From the NCBI GenBank assembly GCA_036937835.1, contig CM072879.1:15803001-15867000 (forward strand): 64,000 nt of DNA, given 5' to 3'. The notes under the pieces are model-generated. The model worked only from the letters and a program-made list of their open reading frames with translations, did not search any database and had not been told where the DNA came from. A program made the position numbers and the translations under genes. Source of the stretch: Pampus argenteus. Its lineage: Eukaryota > Chordata > Actinopteri > Scombriformes > Stromateidae. Positions 1 through 12,040 of the stretch are shown here, piece by piece (within the stretch, counting starts at the first letter, position 1; each line of letters starts with the position of its first letter).

Positions 1-2014
1 TTGATCCATGTTTTAGAGCAATCAGTTGACAAATGACCGTGTTTTTACAACAATGGGCTTTTTATTTTTTTTAAATACTGTGTGTAGCTTTCGTGGTAAT
101 AACAATTTTCAACCCAAAGTCATTAACAGCTCCCCATCAATCACGTCTGCCCTCAAAGTGAGAGATGTTACAATAATAATGGATGATCAGGTGTGTGTGT
201 GTGTTCTGTGCCGTTGCTAAGTACGCCGCAATAAATCCTCCGTACACAAACCGTGATCCTCTACTGGCGTAATATACATCATTTCCTTTTATGTACCTAC
301 TCGTTGCACACCATTTCCCTCAAAATGTCCTTGGTATCCCTTCTCTGACTCTCTCCTTTATGCTCATCTCTATACGTCTATGCTACCGTGCGTTCAGTGA
401 GTCAATATTTTTCTGTCACTCTTCTTCCTGGCTTAGCCGGTATATATGTCTGCTTGACGCACACATAAACAGACAAATTCCCTAATAGTTAATCACTGGG
501 ATACTGAACTTTTGATTAATGGAGTTATGCTCGGAAACTGTTGAGTCATGGCGTTGGAAACATTTCCTTATGTAAAGTGCTAGCTCGCAATATTTAAAAA
601 TGTAAACGTGAAGTGCTCTCCTCGCTGTATCGGAGGCTTTTATGGAAGCCCGGAGCAGACAATCAACATCCAAGCAACGTTCAACGGTCTTTATACAGAG
701 TACAGTGAAGTCCGTGTGTATTGTGAAATACTGAAAAGGTGGGCAACATGCAAAATGCAACTGATGAACAGGCAGTTAATGTATCCTGCTGCTGCCACAG
801 CTGCATGTAACAGCGCCGCCGGCTGTAGTTGTGCAAATTATAAATACGGGGTTAATTAATTAATGTAACATCTGTGGTTCTGCTTCAAAGCCCACGAAAC
901 ACAGGAAGAAATTAAAATAAAACACATTCAAACAAAATCGTATATAACCAATACTACTTCATTTTAGTCTGGAGTTACTTTAAGAAAATATTCTCTCATG
1001 TTTACATCTTTAATATGCATTTACCCCCCTTCCCTGATTGTGCAACTAAAGCTACTATAATTGTTATGCAAGCATTTTTCTTCTAAGCACAAAGTGAGCT
1101 TGAGAACATCTATCGTATTAATATTAATACAATAAAATACCAGGCAGCATTAACACATTATGTTAATCCATTAACTGATAGGCTTACCACCGCATTACCT
1201 CAAAACTGCGTAGCGGTTGCCCTGACAATGAACAAAATAACTTCTTGAGTGCCATTTTTTCTTCCTCCATTATACGTACATATATTAAACCTGGAGCCAG
1301 TGCTCGGGCACGTCTATGGGGTAATGGCTAGTCTCAAAGTACAGTAAGTGTCCTATGGCTATTGATCCAGGTTGGTAAGATCAGGAGTGAATGCTGGGAA
1401 GCTGAAGGCGCGTACTCAAGCGTCTGGTCCGTCCATGCTGTCTGGGCTCCTGGATGTCCGGAGGTGGTCAGAGAGGCTGGAGGCATCAGACTGAGTGGAA
1501 CCAGCCGTGCTGCCAAGCGACCGATAGAATGACTTTTTAATGGCTTCTCATTTCACTATAAACTAATGAATGTGGCTCTACGCGGTGAAACCTAACCTGC
1601 TGCCTCTGGTTTAAAAAGGCATAAAAGAGCAAAATATCGAGCGTTTTGGGTTTTATCGATCGGACGGGTCGTCTTTGTTATATAAAAGTTCAGGTTGTGA
1701 TTTCATACCGGCGTACCATTTTACAGAGTTCACTTCTACAAAATGCATGAACTCCATTAAGTTTACATGACTGACGGCCTCCAGCGTTTGCTGAGACTTG
1801 ACCCTTGTGACAAATGGTATATTGACGGCTAAGCTCTCTGCTAATTTTTCTTTATAGCACTCACGTTACAGGCCGCAAACTACACAAATGCTTCAGGCCC
1901 TTCTAGGTCTATGTGGAGACCTCATGTGATGTCAGTGGACCTGTCAAAGCAACCTGTTTTCCTCTGCCGTGGGTCAGAGGCCAGAACACGGAGTGTATAC
2001 ATACACATGTCACG

Positions 2015-2250
2015 TTCCCTCTTCCTTTCCTTTCCTTTCCCTTCCCTCTTCCTTCCCTCTTCCTTTCCTTTCCTTTCCCTTCCCTCTTCCTTTCCTTTCC
2101 TTTCCCTCTTCCTTTCCTTTCCTTTCCCTCTTCCTTTCCTTTCCTTTCCCTCTTCCTTCTTTCCTTCCTTCTTTCCTTCCTTCCTTCCTTCCTTCCTTCC
2201 TTCCTTCCTTCCTTCCTCCCTTCCTTCCTTCCTCCCTTCCTTCCTTCCTT
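2015..2250. repeat. Pyrimidine tract: TTTCC/CTCTTCC minisatellite plus (TTCC)n
   Basis: About 135 bp of repeated CTTCC-TTTCC-TTTCC units of roughly 22-26 bp is followed by about 100 bp of TTCC tetranucleotide. On the samd12 transcript strand it reads GGAA/GGAAA. It opens long frames of Ser/Phe/Pro/Leu (plus) and Lys/Glu/Gly/Arg (minus), which are artefacts. Confidence 0.95.
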
Positions 2251-5043
2251 CAGCTTCATTAAGAGATCTGCTCACGCTGTTCATATCCGGCTGCATCCTG
2301 TTCCGTGAGAGTCAGAGTTGGAGATATAAGGACGAGTTTGTGGTATTTATGCATCTCGTGGGTAAAACTAGATAAAAATGTGCTTTCGCCTAACCTTGAA
2401 GATGCACAACTTCCTCTCTGCTCTTTTCGGCTGACTGGCAGTGTAGTGTGGAGCGTTTGGAGTGAGCCTGTAATTGGGGGCTCTGAATGCAGGGTGACTT
2501 TACTGCATGTCAAGGAGAAGTATACCTTGAAGTAATAAAAAATATATATATTTTTAAAGGGGACTTCTTTTCAATACGCCACATTAGCCAACCTTATTTT
2601 CTTTTTCTTTCAATCTTCACATCTTTTCTTCCTTCCTTCCTTCTTATTTAAAAAAAAAAAGAAAGAAAAAAGAAACTGGACTCCATTTAGTGATTAAATG
2701 AATGCAGCACCAGCTATGTGGTGTCTGCTCTACCTTCATTATCAAGGCCAGTTTCAATTCATGCCTTAATGACACAACAGGGGATGCAATTACTCCTGTA
2801 TTTCACAACATTATTACCATCTAAAGGTGTGTAGCTATATTGTGGATGTCTACGTTTTGGGCTTTTAAAACCTTCAGAGGCTCACACCGTTAATAAGTTA
2901 AGGTTAGGGCGCACTGTGTCGTCTGAGCGGTGAAGCCATTTGCTCCTAAATGACATTTCTTTGTGAGTATGAGCTCATATTTGTTTCTAATGTGAAGTGT
3001 CACCCAATGCATCCACATTGTATTCACATTCAAAGAAAAGTTAAAAAAAAAATTAAACTGCGGGAGATTTTTTATATCTTATAAATCTATATGAATAAGG
3101 ATTCATTTTGTCAGAAACAGGTATTCACTTTGTCTCCACCTTAATCACATCTTTCAGGCACCGAGCCATAGATGGAGTCTCTAAAGGGAGGAATCTCGCT
3201 GACAGGAAATTATGAAAAAGAATTAATTTGACCTTCGCTTGCAGCAAGAAAACGAGTGAGGTCGAGGGGGAAAGAAAGAGAGGCGAGGAGATGGTATAGA
3301 GGGGGGGAGAGCGGATAGATGGAGTCGAGGGAGGTTTAAGGAGAAAAGGGGCCTCCACGGAGGGCAGGATCCTGGAGGAGAGAAGTCGGATAATGAGAGT
3401 CCTCAGCTCCCACACGTTGGAGCAAGACATCTGATTCACTGAAAAGCCCGAAGAATAGACAGAAGTCACCCGAAGCACCTTAAGTCTTCAGATCAGATGT
3501 GATGAAGACTTTGGAGTAAAGAAACCACCGATTCTGTTGGTTTTCTCGGGTGGACAGTCTCCATATCGTTGATAGGAATCAAATATTAGCAATAATATAG
3601 CAATATTTTCTATATACACACTCAGTGAGGATATTTTGAGAAGCCAACTAAAAGTATATTTTATGACGAGCTATCCAAACTAATCCTGCACGTGCAAATA
3701 GGGCGTCACTTTCTCTCTCCCCCGAGGCTTGTTAGCATTAAAAAAAGCTATTGATTTGGCTGCTTGTTATTTTCACGATCATCAGACTGTAAAATAAAGT
3801 GTTAATCTACTAACTGGAGAAAACCAGTTATTTGTGCTTAGCTCAGGAAAACTTAAAGTCAGCAAACTTTACATGTTGAACGAGTTAAAAAAAGACCAGA
3901 GGAGGACATCCTGTTCAGAGAAGATCTCTGACTGAAAAAAAAGAGAGATGATTCATTGAGGTGCCTGCAGCAAAGGAACTGAGGTCTACTAAAGCAGCAA
4001 CAGGAAAGCTTCCTTCATTCACTGCCCCAGAGCCACAGAGTTATCTACCGTTGAACTTTTTTTTTTAACCCCTGAGACCAGAGGAAGACATTTAAACTAT
4101 TGTAGTGACTGCAGCTCTTAATTTTAATTTAATAACAATAATATTTCTGAATTTATTCTCTTATTTTCTATGATTCACCGGCAAAAGTGGACATTCAAAA
4201 ATATTCCTTTAGCAGTAAGAAATGCAAAGATTGAAGGAAAACAAACTTCTTCTAATGGATAATAAAATAACAGCACAAAGTGAAGGTATGTTAGACTGCA
4301 AGGCGTCTGTGTCTAATTTCTTTCAAAGCTGCTTCTCTCTCTTCTTCTTTCTCTTTTTAAATGAGATTCTGTTACAGTAAATGACGCGTCAACAGCAGCA
4401 AGCCCGTGTCTACATTCACAGATTAGCACGATGTACTCAGAAAACCCACTTTCATAGAGCTCTGTCAGCTGTGTAATTCAACTTTTCTTTTAAGAGTGAT
4501 GATTTCACAAGCCAGTAATAGCATATTTACTGGCACGGGGCTGTTATTGAAAACTCTGAAATGGTTATAAGCATGAAATTGAATATGGAAAAAAGAGTAA
4601 AATGTTTTTTGTTTTTTTTTTTAAAAAGGAGGGGAGAAATGTGATGGCTTAACGGCTTCCAATCTTTGTATTAGAGTTAATTCAAAGAGATTCGGTGCAG
4701 TCACTAGAGGCTTTTTACACACACGTATTTGAACAGTTAAAAAAAAACAACACAACCTAATTAAGATTCTCATTTTTTCATTGTTGCATAGTTTGACTTT
4801 CTAAGATGTCACAAGTCACTTTAACTTGCCAGACATAAGACAGACACTTTTGTTTTTCTCACCTTGCCCTCATGCATTTTATCTCAGGTGCAGGTTTCTA
4901 TGGATACAGATGTTAAGGCTAAATATAAACTGTACAACAATGAGCATGTCTGTCTCAGACGAAGACGAGAAGAAACACATTACTTGACCACACAGACGCT
5001 CATATTTTAAATCACCTCATAACTCAGTTTTATTGCCTTTCTT

Positions 5044-5076
<33 letters not shown>

Positions 5077-5077
5077 A
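5044..5077. repeat. (TA)n microsatellite
   Basis: Nearly perfect alternating TA of about 34 bp in samd12 intron 4. Confidence 0.9.
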
Positions 5078-8021
5078 ACTTTTTTTTATGTTGTTGTATG
5101 TTTTCATTTCCTTCTGGACGCCATAGTAGGACAGCTGTATTTGACAAGGGGCCCTACAAGTACAATACTGCTAGTTTTATTTGTGATGGTGTGGATTGAG
5201 AGTTTATAATATGTTTTTTTTTTTTTTGAGTGACAACCGTATGAATACGATACTGTCAACGTTCACATTCGAAGCGCAGCTGAAGGAGGTTACGCTCCTT
5301 CACTGGCGAGTTGAGAACATTTAGAATTTTTTAAAAAGGTGCGAGTTAGATGTATGCATGGTAATGAAGGAAAATACAAGGCTATATATATATATATATT
5401 TATATTTTTTTTTTTTGTATTTACTCTGAAATTGGAAGGTTGAGCTCATATTTCACCACGGCGGAACACAAATATACATTTTATTTTTCATTTCATGCCA
5501 GTTTCCACCTGACAGCAATGACATTTTTATCTGTGTGAACTCAGCAGTCAACAAATACACCTGCGTGTGTTTGTAGATGCAACATGAACATACTGTAATG
5601 CGTCACGTGTCTTTCAGATAATTAAAAGTAACACGGGTACATTTATTTCCACTTAACTGATAATATTTTTTTGTTTGTATCAACAATAACGGCACATTTT
5701 CCCTCCTGGCCATCGCTCCATCCCCTTCATGCCTTCATGCTTCTCAGGGAGAGACAAACCCTTCGTTTTGGAAGCCATTACATTAAACTACCTTGGCTGC
5801 ACCGAGTCAAAAACATCCCCATCAGGCTGTCCTATCCTCTCCACACTGAGGCTGCTGTGTTTGGGTATCACTTTATATATTTGGAGTGCCTTCGTCCATC
5901 TCTGTTGACTGTAAGCAATAAGCGATGAGCCTCCACTCGCCGCCGTCCCCATAGCAAAGAGAGAGAAAGGGGGGAATCTAATTATTTCTCTCCCGTGGCC
6001 CAGCAAGCCTTAAAGGTTAATCATTGTCCGTCTAGCTAATTCTGTCTGGGTACACTGCAGTAATTACAACACCTCGCTCTCTCCTGCCTCCTCGCTCGCC
6101 TTTTTCCCTGTTGTGTACCTTACTCGCTCCAGCGCTCTCCTCTGTACCTTCTCTCTCTTTATAGATGTCTATATCTGTCTATCATGAAGATGCTGGCTCT
6201 TCTTTTCTTTCTCCAACATGCATCAATTAGTGAATGAAAACCGTTCTGTTTTAATATGACTATGCTGTGTTACTGATGGACTTAATGTTGTGTTGATGTA
6301 AATTGAGCTGAATACACAATGTGAGCCGTTATTACAAGTCATTTTTGACCCTCTTCAGTACTTTGTATTCAGCCTTTTTTAGTGACTAGTTTTAACTGTT
6401 CACGTGTTATTTAAAACTCAGCAATGCTTTTTTATTTTATTCATTTAGAGTAAACATAGATATCTCTTCTTTCGATATAAATATAAGTAACATTTATATA
6501 TAGATATTCTATAGATAAAGAGAAAGAGATCTTTAAAAGAGGAGAGTTTTTTTCTCACCTCCTCTCTTTCTCACACTCCTAACTCTTCTTCTTCTTCTCT
6601 CATCTTCTCACCGCCTCGCTCTCATCCTACCTTCTTGTCACCTACCGTCTCCCCCCCACTCTTCTCACCAGTCTTCCTTCTCTCTGTCCCTCTTTCTCTC
6701 TCCTAATCATCTCATCACCACTCCCTGCCACCTTCATTTCTCCCTCCCTCCCTCCCTCCCTCCCTTCCTCCCTCTGGAGCTCAGCTTCCAACTGTTTACA
6801 GTTCTATTCCCTTCTAGCAACAGCTTGAAGAAAATTTCAGTTTGTTCGAACTTCCTGTGATATATTTTATATAGTGTCATGTAGTGTCATGCATTTTTCT
6901 GCATCTTCTCCAAAAATTCTGTATATCCATCAGATTTCAGATTTCATTTTTTTTCCCCTCTTTGCTTTCTCCCTGCATGTCCAGATAGGCTCCACTAACA
7001 GGCTGCCTCCTGCTGAGGCCAGCGGACTGATGCTGGTTGGGCTGTTGCTTCCCATATCATCAATACGGAGGCAAAGACAGGAGAGAAGGATGAAACAAGA
7101 GCAGAAAAGTGGAGAAGATGAAACAAAAAAAAAGGGATGTGAGGCTGGAGAATCTCCCTTAGCAAAGTGTCAGCACTCAGCAAAGCGCTCTCCTTTGCAC
7201 TTTCTCTTTTCCCCTTGCTATAGGGGACCAAAACAGCAGTAGGGATAGAAGCTTCTTTATTACACTCGAAATGCTTTTCACGAATTTCACAGAGTGACAA
7301 AGATTCCTAGAATATGTTTCTCGGCCCCTGCTGCAAAGCCCTGTTTGTGAGTCTGTGGGCAGACGGGTGCTGATGGAAGTAGTGGTGATGTGTGGTGCTG
7401 CCAGTAGCGGTAATGGAGGAGGGCAGCTGCTAGAATTGCTGAGGAAGAGACACGGGTAGCTCAAAAATCACAGAGACGAGAAGGAGAAAGCGAGAGGAGA
7501 GGAGAGGATGGAAAACAACAGCACCTGGCTGTTTGTTATGAAACGCGCTACAGAGGATGCTCTGTGCGACGTGAGAAATGCATCGCATAGGAAGCAAAGA
7601 AATTAGGTTAAAAATGAGAAACTGCAGGGCGCCACAGTGCGCATAGGAACAGATAATAAAGGGAGTATGATGCTGATGATATGAAAGAGAAATACGTGTG
7701 TGTTATAAATATCCTCTATGAAATGCAAATACTGTGAATTATATACAGCGTAATTAAAAACTAAATTAAGTAGAGGTATTAATGTAAATCGGTTTTTATG
7801 AGTATATTGTAGTTTGTAGTTCTTACATCTCCTCTGTGTTTTGAGGGAATTTTTGTTCAAAACAGTCACGTTTGGTGCCGCGGTGGCATTGTGCTTTCTT
7901 CATTACGACCACGGTTTCATTGCAAATCAAGCAGAATAGTCTCAAAAATGAATGTGTATCTCTCAGTCATATATGCATATATGTCATGCCATTTTACTTT
8001 TTTTTTTACTCTTGGAGCGCA

Positions 8022-8049
8022 CACAACAACAACAACAACAACAACAACA
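8022..8049. repeat. (CAA)n microsatellite
   Basis: Nine or so uninterrupted CAA/ACA triplets; polyThr, polyAsn and polyVal frames across it are artefacts. Confidence 0.9.
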
Positions 8050-8590
8050 GCATCGCTAACTGTGACTGCGAGACTAGTGGGCGGCTGAATGATGACAGCC
8101 GAGTGAGTGACTTGATAGCGATGCGTCATCCAAAAAGCAGCAGTCCCAGGTGTTTGTTCTCAATCTGGATTAAACTGCTATTCGGTTCAGATCTGGACAG
8201 AAGTTCACGTATTGAGTAAATATGTTCTATAGATTTAGAGACATCCTAAATATGTGACGTGAGGCAACCTTACATCTTAACTACAGGTTAAGTCACCTGT
8301 GCTCATCCTCTGCAGGTAAGCAAAGCTGCATCAAGTGGAGAGGACAACATGTGTGTGTTTGACTCTTTTCGTTGCATAATCATTTTTGATTCATCACTTC
8401 CTTTAAAAATAAAGGCAGTGATTGCCATGACTACAGATGGCATGCACATAAATGCCGCACAGTAAATGATTTATCAAAATGTGAGAGTCGGTCTCCTTGT
8501 GAATAATCTTTACCCAGGAGCTTGACGCTTGTGTTAGTACATCACATTATTATTATGATGAAATATGTACAGTATTTTACACACGTGTCA

Positions 8591-8608
8591 GTGTGTGTGT
8601 GTGTGTGT
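8591..8608. repeat. (GT)n microsatellite beside the samd12 exon 4 donor
   Basis: A short GT run 16 bp past the exon 4 donor on the transcript side, where it reads CA. It would encode most of a read-through tail. Confidence 0.85.
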
Positions 8609-8623
8609 AGATGAAAAGTTTAC

Positions 8624-8764
8624 CTTGTGTGAGAAGTTGAAGAGTCCTGACTTCTTCCCGGACACGGAGCTGCAGGACCTGCTGTAGGATGTGCTGCCTC
8701 TGGGCTTCCTGCATGATGCCCATTCTCTCCAGCTTTCTGTCCGTCAATCTCATCAGAGCGCGTC
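8624..8764 (-). CDS. samd12: samd12 coding exon 4 (second half of SAM domain)
   Basis: A 141-nt exon lies between a pyrimidine-rich TTTAAG acceptor and a GTAAAC donor and encodes residues 118-164 (GRALMRLTDRKLERMGIMQ, then the long C-terminal SAM helix to LLTQ). Reading through the donor would add only 15 residues, encoded largely by the adjacent CA repeat, before a TAA. Confidence 0.92.
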
Positions 8765-9410
8765 CTTAAACAGGAAAAATAAAAAAAGAAAGAAACAAGC
8801 CTGAAGTAAGCCAGTGGGACTCCAATATGCACAGCTGGAGACACTTTAAAAAGATTACAAATAAAGCATTTGTGTCAGTCGAGGAACTGAGCAAGAAAAA
8901 CGCACAAAGCAAACAAATGCGGTCAAAAGATCCACAATTCATTGCAACATTATTTCTTGAGTCTTTTCGCCATTATGTGACTGTCAATTAGTCTGAAAAC
9001 TGCTATTAAGACCGGCACATGTACAACATAAATATCAGGGCTGTATAGCCGCAAAAAGCAAGAAGCCCTCACAGCTCTTTTCTTAATTGCAAATCCTTGT
9101 ATAAAATCCATAATTTAATCATCCAATCGGTTTATATGAAGAGGGATTTGGGCTGCAGATAAAAATGCAAGTAGAGTATGGTGTAATTATTAATGCTTGT
9201 TAGGAGTGCCTTTGTTACATGTGGGATGGTAAGCAGATAACATGATAATGCAGGGTAATTACTAGGAATTATGTTGGACCCCGACAGCTTCCTTTGCTCT
9301 TTTGTCCTGATGACTGCCAGGGCTCTGATTGGATGACAGCCGGGGGTAAAGATCAGTCCTTATAGGAAGCAAGCCTATCGTATGCTTTCTCCTCTTTTCA
9401 TCATCACATC

Positions 9411-9441
<31 letters not shown>

Positions 9442-11985
9442 GCCAGCTTCAACAATGTCATGCTGTTTGCAGATCATTAAAAGCACTCTGACAAACTAAC
9501 AAGTTTCCTTCACTGGCACAAGAAATTCAATTTACTCTTTTAAATCGGTTTACTTGCTTGACCTCAATGTCCTCGGTGAAAACAACAAAGAAAAAATGCA
9601 CACTTCATAATTTCATGCTTCTCGACTTGTTTGGACGATATATATATTGTGGATTGTCTGGGCGAGCCAAGCTTTAGTCACTAAACTGTTAGTGGTTTAA
9701 CATTGACTGTGTTAGGCCCACCTTAACAAAAGAAGGTCTTTGCTCGCCGCTATGGCCAGATGGGGGTAAAATACCGAACATAGCTATGCCGCTTCATCGC
9801 AAAATGCCGCTGGAAGTACCCATTATATAAACACTGGGGAGCTAAGTACAGTCATAAAGGCTCAAAAGTGAGAGCGGCATATTAAACAGGAATATGCAAA
9901 GACAAATATTAGTGAGGTGGAAAGAGAAAGTGGACTAATGAGCCAAAGGCGGAGGGCGGAAAGTTGGGAAAGAAGAGAGGGATGTACAAATTGACAGAAA
10001 AAAAAAAAAACACACAACATGAACATAAAGCATGCTGTTATGGGTCTATAAATATTGAGCAACCATCACTTGGCACCTCATCATGTAACCAAAGATAGAT
10101 CGGCATGGCAACAGAGGTTCACTTTTTCTCTGCTTCAGTAATCTTAAATAACAGACACAAGAGATATAACAGAGCACTCAAACCAAGAGGTTAATGGCAG
10201 TTTTTGCTAATCTTTATTATTACTGTACGGCAGTATGGTTTCATACAGGTTGGTGCAAATTCAAAGTGCTTTACAGATAACTGACAAGCTGATAACGAGA
10301 CAGAACCAAGGTGAAAAGTACTATTATTTATTTTGCTAAAATATGTTGCCATTTTTTGTGCTTGCACATTTGATAAAAATAAAATAAAATAAAAAATGGC
10401 CATCAAGCATTATTATTACACCAAATATAGATATATTTTTAGTTTTATATTTGTATCTTATATGCTTGAACAAATATATATTCCCCAAGTTTGCTAAAAA
10501 AGTCATGTACAGGCAAATAAATTATGGTGACATTAGTTATCGGGTGATTTTTTTTATATATTTCTTATTGTTAGAGCTGATACACAGCAATTTCTGCAGC
10601 GGCCTTGTAAAACATGTCATTAGCTAAAAATCTACATTTATAGGCAACTCTAAAATTATGATGAATCAATATTAAGTATGTTTATTGAGCTGTGAAGAGG
10701 GAGCCAGGCCTCCAGGATCCCAAAACAGAACATTAGTGTTAGTAAAAACCTTCCAGATATACGATTTATAATTATTCATTAAAAGCATTTAGCATGAATG
10801 TTTAATTCATTCACCCCGTGGAGGTTAAATCAGACCTGATATCTTTGTGTATAAGTGTACTAATGTAGGCAGGTGGAGTGGTTGCAGATGCCTGGAATAT
10901 GAGAAGCTTCCAGATGACTGCGAACAACCTGCCAGTTCTCCGCGGTCGGTGCCAACGCGACGCGCCTTCCGGTCGGCGAGGAAGTATCAGCAGGCTGGAA
11001 CAGCTTCTGTAAGGAGTCCAAGCTTTCACTGTCTTGCCCTGCAGTTCTGAGTCATTGGTTTATCCACAATCCCACCAAGCCTCAGCTGGGAGTTTTTCAA
11101 ACCACAATTAATACACCGAGCAGTGTAGCATGGCCGTGAGGAGGTAGAGGAGGAAGAGGAGGAGGAGGAGGAGGAGAAGGAGGAGGAGAGGACAAGGGCG
11201 GAAATTGGTCAAGGGGAAATGAGGAAAGAGAAATGCCGGAAGAAAAGTTGAGCGTCTGGAAAAACAATAGAGATAGAAAAATAAAGGGTCTACTGCAAAA
11301 AGCATCACGGATACAGAGACTAAAAATCATGCGTTCGATTTTTTTAGGTCTCCTTTAACCGTATATGTCCGCATTCAGCCAATAGGAACTTTCCGGCGGC
11401 TATGAGTGTTAGCATGACATACAAATACTTCTATTTCTATTTCTAGTGTTTCAGGTAATTTACATGTACACAGTTAAAATGCACATAAAGAAAGGTGTCT
11501 TACCTTCAAAACAACCTACATGCTTTCCACCACTTCTACACTGTCATTTGCCTATTCAGATAGCTTCTTGACTACCATACACATCTGTCCCGCTGGACTT
11601 GGGTAAATAACGTCTTCCTGTCTTTCTACAGACAGGTTACCGGATCCAAACTGAAGACGAGCTGCTTTTCTCTGCTTCACCTGTGATTCTGGTAGTTACC
11701 TGTAGCGCTTATCCACCGACTCTATTTTATTAGACAAGATCCATATTGGAAATATACTGAAACACGTATGATCAGTTACATTGTAGTTCAGTATGTATTT
11801 TGGTGAACACATACACATATATACACACACACTGACGTGCGTACACACACAAACACATTGTCCTCCAGGGATTAGATTAATGAGTGGTGTGTAAGCAGCA
11901 GTGTTGGGCTGAGGCAGATTAATCTACAGCTACAGCCTGGCACAGTCAACCATGGCTTTGATGAATGGGAGCTTAAAGTGCATCG

Positions 11986-12040
<55 letters not shown>

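Larger units (their letters stand above)
1..8623 (-). other. samd12: samd12 intron 4 (3' end not seen)
   Basis: No exon with both a convincing acceptor and a SAMD12-like C-terminus was found here. The stretch holds a large pyrimidine tract (2015-2250), TA repeats near 5044-5077 and 5383-5400, CT-rich DNA near 6550-6780 and a CAA repeat at 8022-8049. Open frames on either strand are short and low-complexity. The missing last exon could still be hidden here if it is short. Confidence 0.6.

Noticed and set aside
1909..2375. Long overlapping frames on both strands (up to 154 codons)
   Set aside because: They are translations of the TTCC/TTTCC pyrimidine tract; composition is Ser/Pro/Phe/Leu or Lys/Glu/Gly/Arg only.
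3125..3478. Minus-strand frame of 117 codons considered as the samd12 last exon
   Set aside because: No SAMD12-like C-terminus, no acceptor in the required phase that I could defend, and the middle part is Ser/Pro low complexity.
6874..7300. Overlapping frames on both strands
   Set aside because: No splice-site support or family resemblance; purine/pyrimidine-skewed intronic DNA.
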